The notes under the pieces: model-generated
Told to the model about the DNA's origin: nothing
Seen by the model: only the letters and a program-made list of their open reading frames with translations
The model's database searches: none
Assembly: GCA_028015205.1 (NCBI GenBank)
Contig: CM051518.1
Location: 60,963,978 to 61,027,977 of the forward strand
Source: Mytilisepta virgata
Lineage: Eukaryota > Mollusca > Bivalvia > Mytilida > Mytilidae
Length of the DNA: 64,000 nucleotides
Direction: 5' to 3'
In this document: one piece after another, positions 1-12,135 of the stretch
How the letters are laid out: the number at the start of each line of letters is the position of its first letter
Numbering within the stretch: the stretch's first letter is position 1
Made by a program: the position numbers and the translations under genes

Positions 1-263
1 CTATGGGAAAATTTAATTTGCAGATCATCCTACCTTAAACTTTGCCATCTGGAACCAGACAAATGACAGCAATGGTCCTCTTTCAGAATTTTTTTTTTGA
101 TAACCTTGAATATCAACTAAGATGGCCTTCACACTCTAACTTTGTTTAACATTGTACGTATGGGGAAACCAGCCAAGATAACCGCAACACTTAAATTTTC
201 AGCCCTGCTGAAGGTGGACAAGTTAAATACAGGTGAGCGATACAGGCTCTTGAGAGCCTATAG
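1..263 (-). mobile_element. 5' end of a HINE/pearl-like element, cut by the window edge
   Basis: Read on the minus strand, 263 to 229 shows the palindrome AGGCTCTCAAGAGCCT followed by GCTCACCT. This is the same 5' terminus as the full element at 18150-19768. The body runs left, out of the window, so no 3' hairpin is seen. Confidence 0.6.
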
Positions 264-265
264 TT

Positions 266-890
266 GTTTACTCGGGTGATGGAAGAGCTCCTCTGCGGAA
301 TTCTTTACTGCATTATCTCACTTTATCACCGTTTACTGCCCACATATTTCCCAAGTAACGCCTGAGCTGTTCTGTACATATCTTGTAAAGTGTGTGTATC
401 CAGCCTGAAATTCTGAACCAACAAAAAGTTGAAGAAAGCTGAAAACTCTTGTTCTATTAATTTTGACCATATTTACCTAAAAATCCATTTTCATTTTTTT
501 TCTATTACTTCTGTTTTCAGTCTTGTGATGTTTTAGGAACAATACTTTCTTTTACAGTGACCATAATCTATAAAACATCAACATAACCTTGGATAATTTC
601 ACTTGATGTTTGATGATATCAGGTAATTATTACATATAAAAAGGTGCAGTATATTTACAAGAATATACAGATTAATTACATAAATGGCTGTGAGTTAACG
701 TATATTAGGAACTACTACATGTAATCCGTGAAATAATTGATACATGCTTCAATAAAGGGACTTCTCTAAGCGCAGCATGATACGAGAGGTAAAGAGTTAA
801 AGTAAATGTGAACATATTAAGCCTTACCCAATAAAGTGCTGGTTAATACATTACACAAAAATATTGGACCTACCATGAAAATCGCCAAAA
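266..890. other. Non-coding, nothing recognised
   Basis: AT-rich sequence with no ORF of interest and no clear repeat. A short stretch near 760-800 with GCGCAGC and ATACGA resembles the 5' end of the TACGACCGC element family at 22500, but it is too degraded to call. Confidence 0.4.
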
Positions 891-2460
891 ATTTAGAATT
901 CAAGCCACCTTGCTTTTTTTGGTCCCTTTAACCTCCTATATCTCATAAACTGTAAAAGATAGGAAAATCTGTTGACATACTACTGAAAGCTCAATTAAAA
1001 GGGAAAAAAAACTCCATTGAAATCAGTTGAATAATAAAAATTTTATGTTTCCTTCAAAATTGCAAACTTTGATGCCTTGTATCTCGGAAACAGTATCCAG
1101 AAATGTACGATTACAAAGTTCGCCTCGCTCCCCGAGATGCACCCTTACAGCAAGTAATATGATCGAAGGTCGCTTGGTATCGGATAACTGAACTCTGACG
1201 TAAAACGTAACCTAAGGCAATAAGTAGGTCCTAAGAGTGACCTAATTTTGGTGGGAGGCTGTGTTACACCCCAAGATGCACCTTTACACCAAGTAATATG
1301 ATTGTAGGTCACTTTGTATGTTAAAACTGATTTTTGACATAAAACTTTAAAGCCAGTCAACCGTGGAATATGGGTCATGTGACTATATCTTATGTCACAA
1401 GGTCAGTCTCTTCAACGTGCACCTGCACAAATAAAAAATAGATGATCCTATGTCAAATAATAACTGAGAACTGGCTGTGAAGGCGCACTCGGACGTGGAC
1501 GCCAGGGTGACTCCATAAGTCCCCCCAAGGCAAACTGAAAAATAGAAAAAAATTGTTGACTAATGAAAGCATCATTGAGGTGAATTAAAAGAATAAATCC
1601 TGATTAGAATTAGATGAAAATTTTTGAAAAGTGACATATCTAGCCACATTGCTTTTTTGGCCCTTTTAGTTTAGTTTAAACTTATTTATTTAAAGTGGAT
1701 TGGGAAACATGTTATACCAACTTATACTTATCCCTCTCCACTTGGCTGGTGCGAGAGCGGCCTCTGTAGCAGAATTTAGCCTACTCTTTTTCGACATCTA
1801 CAGAGGAGTCTTTGGAGTGTTAACTGGGTGTTGCTCTTTCTTAACACGGGACAACCATTTTTCGTCCCCATCCGACGGACTAGCATCTTTTACCGAGACC
1901 ATCCTCGCACATGGTGTCGACAGAGCGTCGCAAATTTGACCCCTGAAATTTTCATCCCGAACGGGAATCGAACGAGGGACCTTTGGCGTCGTAGTCCGAT
2001 GCGCTAACCACTATATCACGTCGCCCTTTTAACCCCTTATATCTCAAAAACCATACATTAAAGAAGAAGAAATATGTTGACATACTACTGAAAGCAATCA
2101 TTAAGATGGATTAAAAGAAAAACTCCATTGAAATCAGTTGATAAAAAAAATATGTTTCCTTCAAAATTGAAAACTGTGATGCCCTGTATCTCGGAAACAG
2201 TAAAAAATAGAAAAGATTTGCTGACTAATGAAAGCACTCATTAAGGTGAAATAAAAAAATAAATCCTCATAAGAATTGAATGAAAAACTTTTAAAAATTA
2301 CATATCAAGCCACATTGCTTTTTTTTTGGCCCGTTTAACCCCTTTTATCTCAAAAACCATACATTAGAAAAAAATATGTTGACATACTACTAGAAGCACA
2401 CATTAAAGATGAACTCAAAAGAAAAAATCCCCATTAAAATTTAATTAAAAATTTTGTATT
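891..2460. repeat. Diverged tandem repeat with SINE insertion
   Basis: Units that each contain TTTGGCCC-TTTAACC, 'ATCTCaaAAACcaTA', 'GTTGACATACTACTGAAAGC' and 'ATCTCGGAAACAGTA' recur near 910, 1540, 2025 and 2300. A different block (1100-1500) that repeats 'AAGTAATATGAT' and a SINE (1669-2023) interrupt the series. It looks like the core of an old element with an internal tandem array. Confidence 0.6.
1669..2023 (-). mobile_element. tRNA-derived SINE
   Basis: On the minus strand the head near 2023-1955 reads as a tRNA-like promoter. An A-box-like TAGTGGTTAGCGC is followed by a B-box-like GTTCGATTCCC. There is no matching 3' acceptor strand, so this is not a tRNA gene. A body of about 250 bp follows, ending near an A/T-rich tail at 1670-1690. 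The flanks both read CCCTTTTA (1661-1668 and 2024-2031), consistent with an 8-bp target duplication made by LINE-type retrotransposition. The SINE family is not recognised. Confidence 0.7.
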
Positions 2461-4317
2461 TTTATTATTATTACTTGCCTAATTGCTATAACTGTACTGC
2501 AAGCCCATGAGGATGATGGAATCTTAAACTAAAGAAAATTTTGATATTCTAGGTTAATTTGTTGATAAATCCATGTATGGTAGAGATAATTAATATATAT
2601 ATACAAAAGGTTGGTTTTTAGACAGCAGGGGGAGTTATCTGTTGTACCATAACCAGAGTATCGTTATCCTAAACCATTATATTTATTCAATAAATGCACA
2701 ATTATACCCGTAAGGGTTGATGACACACATGTCAATAAATCATAAACTAAACAAAAAGAACATTAATTGATGTACTATAAACTATGCAATAGCAGGGTCC
2801 ACTTTCCTCGGTATTAAAGACTTTCTAATGAATGGAGCTGTAAATCATGTTGTAAATTGCACAATTTGATATAAAGAAAGAAGTGGTTTTTTTTTATCAA
2901 AGTTTTTAATTTCTGGACATATTTTATCGAATTCAGTTTCTAAATTTTGCCGAAGATATTTATTTACTTGGAACATTGGGTAAATAATAAAGAATACTGG
3001 ACTTAGCATAGGCAAGATTTTATCAATGAATCAGTACTAAACCTATGCATTTAACATGTTTAATGCTTTTCTTGCCTATTACAAAAAAAAAAAAACCTTT
3101 TTAAACTTTCACATTTCTTTTGGACAAAACATGTTCGATGGTCCCAAAAATACGATTTATTGTATAATTAAAAAGGTTAAAAGTTTATAGTCAACGTCTT
3201 TCCTCGTCAGAAAGAAATTTAAAGAGAACGAAGAAGCTTTCATTCACTTTTATTGCTGTAATAATTACATTAAACTCCATTATATTACTTAAACTGAAAC
3301 ATTGAGGATGTTTAAAGTATGTTGTGTTACTATAGTATTTTTATTTATTTACATTCGTAATTTTATTACATTTTATTTATTTTATTTTTTCGTTTGTTTT
3401 TGTTTTTTTTTTCTTTGGGGGGGGGGGATGGTGGGGTGGTGGGGGGGGGCTATTTTTATTTTATTCATTAATTTTTATTAGTAGCTTATCTAGCATTTTA
3501 CCAGAAGTAAATTGAAATAAAATGGACTATGTCTTTTGATATATCTCTGCGGCAATTGTGACTTCACTTCCTAGAGTGAAATACTGACTGTTCTTTTCAC
3601 ATGTCATTTACCAGATTTTCTTTGTTAAATCACCGATTACAAGGACGTGTCGCTTATTTTTGGTCATGTTTTTTTGGAAGTCGGCGCAGATTTTGCATCA
3701 CATTTTGCACTTTTGCGCAGATGATGGGTTGCTTTTTCATTGTGATGCGCAGCTTTTGGGTCACATTAATAAACTGATGGGTCACAATATCAACTACAAA
3801 AAAATTTGTTAACGTGACAAGTAAATTTTGGATAATTTCGAGTATCAAATTCAGTTCTCGGTGAATAGTATTGGGTAGGGTTTTTTTAGAACCCAGCAGC
3901 ACCCCTTCATGCATTCAGAATGAACCCGAGTTACCCTCCCCCACGAGTTTTGAAACTTTTCAAAACATTATGTGTTTCTAAAAATATTTTACTTCCGTGT
4001 TTGGACCTAAAATGAAACAAATATATAGTAAGTATAGATTTGTATTTTCTTTCTTTCATTACTATTCTGTTCCCCTTTTTTGGTTTCATTTATTCTACCT
4101 TAAAATATTTTGCTGTTACTATATACTTATTTGGTCGCATTTTCATATATTTTTAGACGAAATCAGTGACCTAAAAAAAAAGACATTTACTCCATATCGT
4201 TCTTTTCATGTTTATTTAAATCTATAATTGAATAATGATTTTACTTTAATTTGTTGACATGTCTTTGACAGTTAATGGGTAAAGTGAATCTTACAATGAT
4301 CTATATTTGATTTGTAG
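2461..4317. other. Non-coding upstream of the TIR-BIR gene
   Basis: AT-rich, no recognised gene. It contains a run of G tracts at 3416-3450 that could form a G-quadruplex on the plus strand. Small ORFs here (for example 3654-3914 minus and 3997-4227 plus) have low-complexity translations and are not supported as genes. A pyrimidine-poor but acceptable splice acceptor (TTTGTAG before AGATC) lies at about 4317, so a non-coding 5' exon may exist upstream. Confidence 0.4.
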
Positions 4318-4371
4318 AGATCAGGAATCGGTGCTAATAATTATAACACATACACATAGCCCAAGGTAAAT

Positions 4372-6291
4372 ATGGGCGAAAACGCAGGAATTATGGGCTG
4401 TGACAAAAATGCAGCCTCTCAACTGTATGATGTTTCAATCGTACACTCTGGAAGTGACATGGATCGTCGGCTTGAGTATTTTATTCGGCACAAGTTGGAC
4501 GTTTTACAGCTTTCGTGTGGACCAATAAACTATGATAACAATGAGGGAGATTCTGCAATTTTCAATGACAATCTGAAAACATTAAAACATTGCAAAAAAG
4601 CGTTCTTAATATTTTCCCCAAACTCGCGAAAGATGAGGCGATGTCGGTTTGAAAGACTATTCGCACTTCATTTGCACGTGCGATTCAAAGTTCCGATGAT
4701 AATTCCAGTTGTCATGGACTTATCAACAATTCCAGACAAATATTCCGTTTTCCAGGAAGTTGTTGTTCACAAGTCCAGTAACTGGTGTTCCAAATTATTA
4801 CGCGCTATAATGTACGAGTCCGGAAAAGTGGCACCAGTAGATATTGATCAGAGATTTGCAAATGTAGGCAGAGAAGAGGTAGAGTTGAAAGTGGAACATG
4901 AAAAGATGATAGAGGAGGAAGATGATTTTGCCGAATTCGGAACAGCTTTTGATACGATATGCTTTCAATTTCTTGACGAATTTTTGTCCGAAAAATCTGG
5001 AAAATTATGTACAGTAAACAATGAGTTGGATGAAATTTTACGACTTCAATCGGCTTTGTGCGAAAGGCTCGAATCTTCAAGCCTTGAAACAAGAATAGAA
5101 TTTGTAAAAAGAAATTCTAAATCGGGTTTATTTCCATATATAGGGCAGATGGGATTGAATAATATCCATAAGTTATTAATGGAAGGCTGTGGGATGACGG
5201 TGACAAATGATATCATTTCCCTTAAGTGGAAAACGTTCGAACAGAACTTGCTTTGCAGTACTGTGACGCTCGCGGACATCGTAAATTTTAGCAAGTTCGT
5301 TGGAATCAAACGCATATCATTAAAATTTGACGAAGAAACGCATAATAATATCGAGAAACACTACGGCGAAAATTGGCAAGAATTATTGGTAATGTTTGCT
5401 GAGAGAATTCTAAATCATCGTTTCAGCGATTCATCAAATGAACTGCTCACATACCATGTTAATATCAACGGTATTGCAGGTCACGCAACACAAAAAATAA
5501 TGAACAGAACAGGTCGCAGTATCCACGTTCAAAAATTTGATAAGCATTTCTCAGAATTTCAAAATCTTCAGGATCGTCTGAAGACCTACCATAATTGGCC
5601 ATCGCATAAAAAGACCAAACCATTAGATTTAGCTAAAGCGGGTTTTGTGTCCTCTGGACATGAAGATACAATAACCTGTTTTTCGTGTAATCAGAGTATC
5701 TTTATGCTTGACCATTTAGGAGAAGCATCTACGCCGTCTAGCATCCTGATGAGTCATTGCATCTGGAACAAAAACTGTGTTTTTTTGAAATCGCTTCCAA
5801 ACTACAGAATGATACGAAACTTTGCTGACAATCGTCGCCTAGCAGAAACAGAAGACGGTTTGCACGATGGCATATTGTTTGAAGATCTTTCTACAAGACT
5901 TAGATCGTTTGATTCAACGCTCCCACAGCTTCGATGCTTAGAGTTTGCACGAGCAGGATTTTTTCAGCGAATAAATGAAAAGTTCAACTTGTGCATTGCA
6001 TGTTTTTCCTGCTTTGCTCAAATAAACTTTGTAAAACTTTCAAAAGACCCATGGATTGAACATGTTCGATGGTCTCCACAATGCCAGTACTTATTGAAGA
6101 AGAAAGGCAAAATGTTCGTAGAAAGTATGCAGAGGGTGATTTCAAATGAAGACGATGACAATGTCTTTACGGAAGTCGTTATTGAAACTTACGTCATTAA
6201 AAAGTCATCTCACGAGAGTGAATTCACAGTCAATCAGACACTGTTGGAGATTCCAGAATCAATCTACATTGACGACATAGAACTTGACTGA
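4372..6291 (+). CDS. TIR - death-fold - BIR - BIR protein (innate immunity / IAP-like)
   Basis: Single 639-residue frame with no intron. Residues about 19-145 form a TIR domain: YDVSIVHS resembles box 1, CKKAFLIFSPN is the central strand, and CRFERLF aligns with the WCxxEL motif of TLR/MyD88 TIRs, making E94 the counterpart of the catalytic or structural glutamate. The usual RDxxPG box is not evident. Residues about 298-379 (LKFDEETHNNIEKHYGENW and following) resemble a death domain, with less certainty. BIR1 (about 402-475) has C436, C439, H462 and C469, with a CxxC-to-His gap of 22 instead of the usual 16. BIR2 (about 505-577) has C544, C547, H564 and C571 in the exact CX2CX16HX6C pattern. 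There is no RING. By family knowledge, BIR domains bind caspases or signalling partners and TIR domains act in Toll signalling or cleave NAD. A joint cytosolic immune/apoptosis role is inference. The start is the first ATG (AATATGG context). Lack of introns suggests retroposition or an expanded intronless family. Confidence 0.85.
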   Translation: MGENAGIMGCDKNAASQLYDVSIVHSGSDMDRRLEYFIRHKLDVLQLSCGPINYDNNEGDSAIFNDNLKTLKHCKKAFLIFSPNSRKMRRCRFERLFALHLHVRFKVPMIIPVVMDLSTIPDKYSVFQEVVVHKSSNWCSKLLRAIMYESGKVAPVDIDQRFANVGREEVELKVEHEKMIEEEDDFAEFGTAFDTICFQFLDEFLSEKSGKLCTVNNELDEILRLQSALCERLESSSLETRIEFVKRNSKSGLFPYIGQMGLNNIHKLLMEGCGMTVTNDIISLKWKTFEQNLLCSTVTLADIVNFSKFVGIKRISLKFDEETHNNIEKHYGENWQELLVMFAERILNHRFSDSSNELLTYHVNINGIAGHATQKIMNRTGRSIHVQKFDKHFSEFQNLQDRLKTYHNWPSHKKTKPLDLAKAGFVSSGHEDTITCFSCNQSIFMLDHLGEASTPSSILMSHCIWNKNCVFLKSLPNYRMIRNFADNRRLAETEDGLHDGILFEDLSTRLRSFDSTLPQLRCLEFARAGFFQRINEKFNLCIACFSCFAQINFVKLSKDPWIEHVRWSPQCQYLLKKKGKMFVESMQRVISNEDDDNVFTEVVIETYVIKKSSHESEFTVNQTLLEIPESIYIDDIELD

Positions 6292-6790
6292 ATTTTTGAG
6301 TTCATCTGACCTGAAGAATCATTTGAGCTGTTGCTACAACTTGGCGGTCAGTTTGGACCAAACTTGGCAGGGATGGCCCTTGGATGGTCTCCTTTCAGAA
6401 TTATATCTGATGATCCCGCCCATCAACCAAGATGGTCGGCATTGCTATAAAAAAGAAGATTCGGCGAAAAATCAATTAAAAATCTTTTCTTCTCAGAAAC
6501 TACTCTGCTAATTGGGACCAAAATTTGGTGGAATTGACCTTGGGTGGTTTCGTTTCAGAATTATATCTGATTACCCCGCCTGCAAACCAACATGGCTACC
6601 ATTGCTAAATATAAAAACAATCGAAAAAACAAACTCTCTAAAACTACTGGGTCAATTGGGACCAAACTTTAGTGGAATGTTCCTTGAATAGTCCCCTTTT
6701 AGGATTGTACCCGATGACCCTGTCTGTCACCAACATTGTTTCCATTAATCATCAAAGTACTGAAGTACTGTTTACTCCGGTGGCCTCATG
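6292..6790. repeat. Tandem repeat, about 150-170 bp unit, abutting the TIR-BIR stop
   Basis: Three diverged units each carry 'TTGGACCAAA', a CTTGGATGGTCTC-like box, 'CAGAATTATATCTGAT' and 'CCAACATGG'. They start about 50 bp after the TGA stop, so the 3' UTR of the TIR-BIR gene must run through or end in this array (ATTAAA at about 6475 is a possible polyadenylation signal). A related single unit lies near 62225-62350. Confidence 0.6.
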
Positions 6791-8480
6791 ATCTGATGGC
6801 TAGTGATTGAACTGTATATATGGTACAAACTGTTGACGGGGAGATATGTTTCACCTGTATCCAATTTTGATAGTATAATTCAAATGTTGAAATGAATAAG
6901 GCATCTCTTAAACATGTGAATAATGCAAAACTTTCAAATGTTGACTGTTCCCCGTTTACTTTCACAACATGTACAGTATAGTAAGATTCATAGTCACTAG
7001 AATATAACTGAGGGACCAAACTAAGCAATTGCCATGCGAATGTTAATACAACTGCGTACCAAATTAATTGACTGTCTATATGTGGTTCCTCATTAACTGA
7101 CCTAATCAGCAACTATTAACAAATTGATGATGTTGTCGTACGACACATCACATCTTTATGAATTTTGTGAGACAAGGCAAAAACTGTAGGGATATAGCAC
7201 TTTAGACTGCGACTAGAACACTTCCTGTTCTTTTTTATTGTTTATGTCCTTAATATAGTAAAAGGTAATATTTTGTACAATGTAGATTTCATGTTGGCTA
7301 TCTTCTTACACAATCAGACATTCATTTAGGGATTAGAAATAATTTTGAAATTTGTGTTATCATTTAAATGGCTATCAATGTATCAATTTGAGTTGCAGTA
7401 TAAAAACAATATTAGGTCAATGTCAGTAAAATATAAACTTTTTTTTGTATTCGGCACGAAACCGTAAAAGGGCATAACTCGCCCTTCCCAAGTTTCTTGG
7501 CATCGTACAAAAATGTTTATATTTTTCTGACATTGACCTAAATGTTACCCAACTTTGCAACAATGTATATATCTCCACCCAGCTTGGCAATAAATTATGG
7601 AATGAATGTGATATTTAGAACAATCTTGAAAGACGATTGCATGTATATCATAAATATATATCTGTTTTTATTTTTGTAACTGTTCCCATCTTTTCCCCCA
7701 TTGTATCTTATCTAATATATGTCTGTTGCTCATAATAGAGCAACAGTTTTTATCCATCATAAACTGAGTAAATTGCTAGTAATTCTTTTTTTTTTGCAGC
7801 ATTAATAACTTGATAAATATTAAACATTTGAGGTCTTCTGTGACATTTGTGGATCTGTTTATGTGACTTTATAGCAAAGTATTCCCTCCACGTTTTTGAC
7901 AATACATGTATATGATGTTCTGACTTAACATAGAGCAACTTATGTAAACAGTTTAAAATCAAAATCGAAATACATGTAGTTTGAATTGTCCTTATGGTGA
8001 ACTATATTGATGTGTATCCGTAACTATCACAGATACATACTGTTTTATCACAGTAGTCTGCTCTTTTGACAAGAACCGAATGCTGCTTTGGCGCATTTTC
8101 AGGTGTGATGGAAATTTTACATTTAATGCATAATGCATAAATATATTAAATATTTAGATAAAGTATAGCAAGATCACAAGTTTGAACATAGGCATGATAG
8201 GTATAGATGTGCACATTATTCTCCCATTTATTTCATATATTTCCGTGCAAACAGGGATAACTGGAATACCATTTTGATTTCAAATATTATTAATAAAAAA
8301 TAACACTGCAGTATTCTCTATCACAATTCTCATACACCGTATGTTTAAAACCTTAAACATATACATGTAGTCAGATCGGTGAAAATAAATATTTGGCATG
8401 TGTATTGATACATGTATGTTTTTGTTCATAGTTTAAGACATGGGATATATGTATAGCAACACCCGACACTTCTGTAATAA
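6791..8480. other. Non-coding, diverged repeat fragments
   Basis: 6800-7160 carries fragments similar to the core of the 47.7-48.9 kb element ('CTGACCTAATCA' near 7100, 'TGAGACAAGGC' at 7170). The remainder (7180-8480) is AT-rich with no gene seen. AATAAA occurs at about 7589. Confidence 0.4.
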
Positions 8481-10380
8481 TAGCTGCAAATGACATAGTT
8501 CTGTCAAGTATCATCTCAGGGGATGCATCCTCTGTCGATGATCATCTTGGGCGTAGCATCCTCATTGTTCCACATTTGGATGCCGCTTGTCTTGATATCT
8601 ATTACCCATTCCTCTAACAAGCAATTCACTATGAATTTGTCTTCTTCTTGTTCATAACCTATTAATTGGCAGATGTGTGTTTTTTCTGGAGGGGATGTCT
8701 CAATCTATAAGTAAAGATATATGTATAGTTTCTCAACTAAAAGTATTCCTGGTGAAATTAACATAAAAATATGATCAATTTATGTTCTCCTAATTATAGA
8801 GCCATGATTAACATGTTCAGCTTATACACATCTACATGTAACCGGTTGACCTAATTATTGCTTTGAAATTGAAATACTCAACTTTGCTCTAATATATAGC
8901 ACTTCTCATTCATATATACATGTACTGTAGAATCAATACAGTATATTAAGTTTAACATTCTCTGTGAATTAATCAAATCTCAATATTACTCTAACATTAC
9001 ATAGCACTGATCATCTTCGACATAAGCCCAGGTCAGGTTTGTCTCAGTATAGTTTGGATGCTCATAATATATTGCATTATTGCTATAATATAAGGCTCAC
9101 GTTTGCTCAAAATATATCACTGATCATCTTCTCAAACATATGTGCTCAATTTAGTTAGGCTTGACATGCTCAAGCAAAACATCATTATTGCCCTACATTA
9201 TAAAAGATTAATTATGAGTTGGCTATTACATAGCACTGATCAACTACACCTATGCTGAATTCAGGATGTAGGAAACTGATCACTGATTATAACCAATGTT
9301 ACCACATATATATATATATATTGCATCTGCACGCACAAACATTATTTGTGCATTATGTACATTATGGAACGATTACATAACTGAAGATATTTTAAGAAAT
9401 TAGTAAAATGGCCAGGTATGGTACATCATAATTACATATGTATTAATCTCAAATAACAGTGTGATAATATTACAGCTCTTTTCTGATTAAAACTGCATTA
9501 TATTTGCTCATGAAAAAAATACAATTAACATGGTTTCGAAATCTCAAAGGGAGGACAAGGTTGTTAACTTTAACCCAAATTACATACTTATCAGCTGAAA
9601 TCCAAGATGGCGACAAAGGATACCGAAAGAGAAAATGTACCCAATTCAATAATTACTGCTCTGCTTCGACAATATATCGTTAATATATATTATATTAAAC
9701 TATGATTAATGCTAAAACGATTAAATTCTATCACGTATAATATATTTACCATTCTTGTGTTAAAATAGTTACTGATCACCTCTCTTCGTCTAATCTTTGA
9801 ATGCTGAAGCTGATATGCATCACCAATTCAGGAATCCATCCGCGTTTATTAATATATATTATTCTCGGTACAAAACATGTTGATATATAAAAACATGTCA
9901 TAATAATATGTTCATGAAATTGTTTTGATAGCAAGATTCAAGATATTGGAGTTGATAAAGAAATCTATTTTGCACTAGATAATGGAAGGGTATTCACACA
10001 ATAAAAAATGAGTAATTGCGTGTTAGAAACAACCCAGAGCACGAATCTGAATAGACTGGTTTTTCTCCCTTCAAAGTGAGCCAATCTAGTGTCTAGCGGA
10101 AGTTGGTCAACTTGCCGGTTTAAGATTCGGGCCGATAGCTTTACTACGGAAAGCCATCCTTGTAAAAATAGAACTGAAAGTAAACGTCACATCAAATAAA
10201 TCTTTCAATAACAAATATTGTTTTGGCGGGGTGTCATCGTCGTGTTAGCTCCCCAAAATAACTGCTATTACTAAAAAAACTTATTGCAAACATAGGCTTG
10301 TGACATCATATTACTCGAAACTGAAATTAATGCTGTTGAAGTAAGACGTTGGTTGTTATTCTCTAACATCAAGGAATGGG
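8481..10380. other. AT-rich non-coding DNA with short recurring motifs
   Basis: The phrase 'CACTGATCA' with neighbouring 'GCTCA' and 'TACATAGC' recurs around 9000, 9115, 9230 and 9275, suggesting an eroded tandem array. No coding region is seen. Confidence 0.35.
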
Positions 10381-12135
10381 ATATAGTGATAGGCTTAGGT
10401 TGTCTGTCTGTCCGTCCGTCCGTCCGTCACACGTTCTTGTTTGCGCGATAACTTGAGTAGATCTTGCTTGATTTGAAAAATTTTTTCACGTGGCTTACAG
10501 TTATCATTACATGTATCTTAAAAGTGGGTACCTATCATTTCAATTTTTATAGCATTATGTGACATTGCACATCTTCATGCTACCTAAACATAGTCTATGA
10601 TGTTGCATTTCGAAATTCTTTTGGAAATATTGTGACTGATAAATTATTGTGTTGGACAGCTTGAGGATTTTGTCATCCGTATTTGTATTCTGGGCTTGCT
10701 TTCAGTTACTGCGAGCATTCATTGTGTATACCTCATTTGTTTGTCTTTCTTGTTATTGTGAATAAATGTTGAGGTTCTTTTGGATACATTTCAGGTTAAT
10801 TTTACTGTGCGTCTAACTTTTGTTTTATTTTTGCCTTTGATCGTATATAGGTGGAGGATTTGGATCCAACAAAACTAGTTTAACCCCACTGCATACTGTT
10901 TGCTTCTGTCCCAAGTCAGAAAATATGGTCACAGGCGTGTAGTTGTCTCCTTAAAATATTTTAAGTTCCTAAAACATATTTGTTAAACTGATGTAATATT
11001 GTGTTTACTGATTTATCCACTTTCTTTGTTGGGGCCATTTAGGGCTTACTGCATGTAGTGGGATTTCCCGCCTGTTGAAGATCATGTGGCGATCTCTCTC
11101 AGTCACTTTGGAGATGGGGGGTTGTCTCCCGACATTTACTCCATAGCGGTTCTTTTTTATACCACTAGACGGAACCCACGATTCTCGCGGGAGAGGTTAG
11201 GGAGTGGATATTTGATGGGTAAAAAAGTGGGGGAAAGCTGAAGTCTGTTAACAATACTGATGCTGCAGATTAAAAAAATATTGTTAAGAGGGAGATTGCG
11301 AACAAAAACCTATATCATGGATAGCACAGTTTCAATTTTACGCAACAATCTCGGCAGGTGTCTTTAAGGAGGAGAAGACTCATAATTTGCTTGTGCAGCT
11401 GATTTTTATGGATTCGTGTTCATTGTGTATCCCCGTACACCAGATATTGCTACTTACTGGTAACCAATGCATTATCTCAACAATAGAAGTGTATCGTCAA
11501 TTGCCGCTAGTGTACCGTTATTTGCAGCCTGTTGCCATTTACGGTACACCTACATTTATACTATTTCAATAGGTACCAGAAAAGAGCAATATATATCTGC
11601 TGTAAGGGGATGCACAGTGGTGTTAGTCTTAATGTGTATTTTCTTCAACAATTTTGTATTGTCATTATGTCTTTGTTTTTTTTTTTTGGATCCCTCATCG
11701 ATGGAATATACGTCCAAGTAAAAATTTTCCAAGACGGATTAATTATTTGGACTAACCTATTATGTACCATCGGTATTGTGTACACGCCACGCGATGAGTT
11801 GTAAATTACACACTAAATTGCTAAAAGATGTACATTGACTGAATCACGCGTTTCCTGTGAGGTGATCAAATAAAATGGGGGCTTTTATATGTTTAAATCT
11901 ATTACCTACTATTAATACAGTGTAAACAATATTTTCATTCAATGTTTGACGGCGGTGTTACTTGTTTGGTATGAAAAGGAAATGTAACAGGAGGGTCTGA
12001 CAGCTATGCGTTTCCAAGCCCCGCTGTGTATTTAAATGTCCAGAATTGCTATTCCGACAAACCTAAAAAAAGTTTTCACAATAAACCACTAATTTACTGA
12101 CAAACAAATGGACAGACAGACGGACAGTAGCAATT
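10381..12135. repeat. Interspersed-repeat region with mollusc-type fragments
   Basis: Starts with a (GTCC)n-like run (10403-10428) and ends with its inverse (12108-12127). Inside, 'TTTAACCCCACTGCAT' and CCCAAGTCAG (10880-10920) match, in inverted and diverged form, a fragment at 56265-56330. The small overlapping ORFs at 11387-11804 show no conserved domain. Element borders are not established. Confidence 0.35.

Noticed and set aside
6284..6511. 75-codon ORF overlapping the end of the TIR-BIR gene
   Set aside because: It lies in the tandem repeat that follows the gene and has no domain; a frameshifted extension of the gene is not supported because the BIR pair is already complete.
10381..12135. 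Single transposon bounded by inverted CTGTCCGTCC runs
   Set aside because: The inverted match is simple sequence (GTCC/GGAC) that also occurs inside HINE-like elements; no flanking duplication was found.
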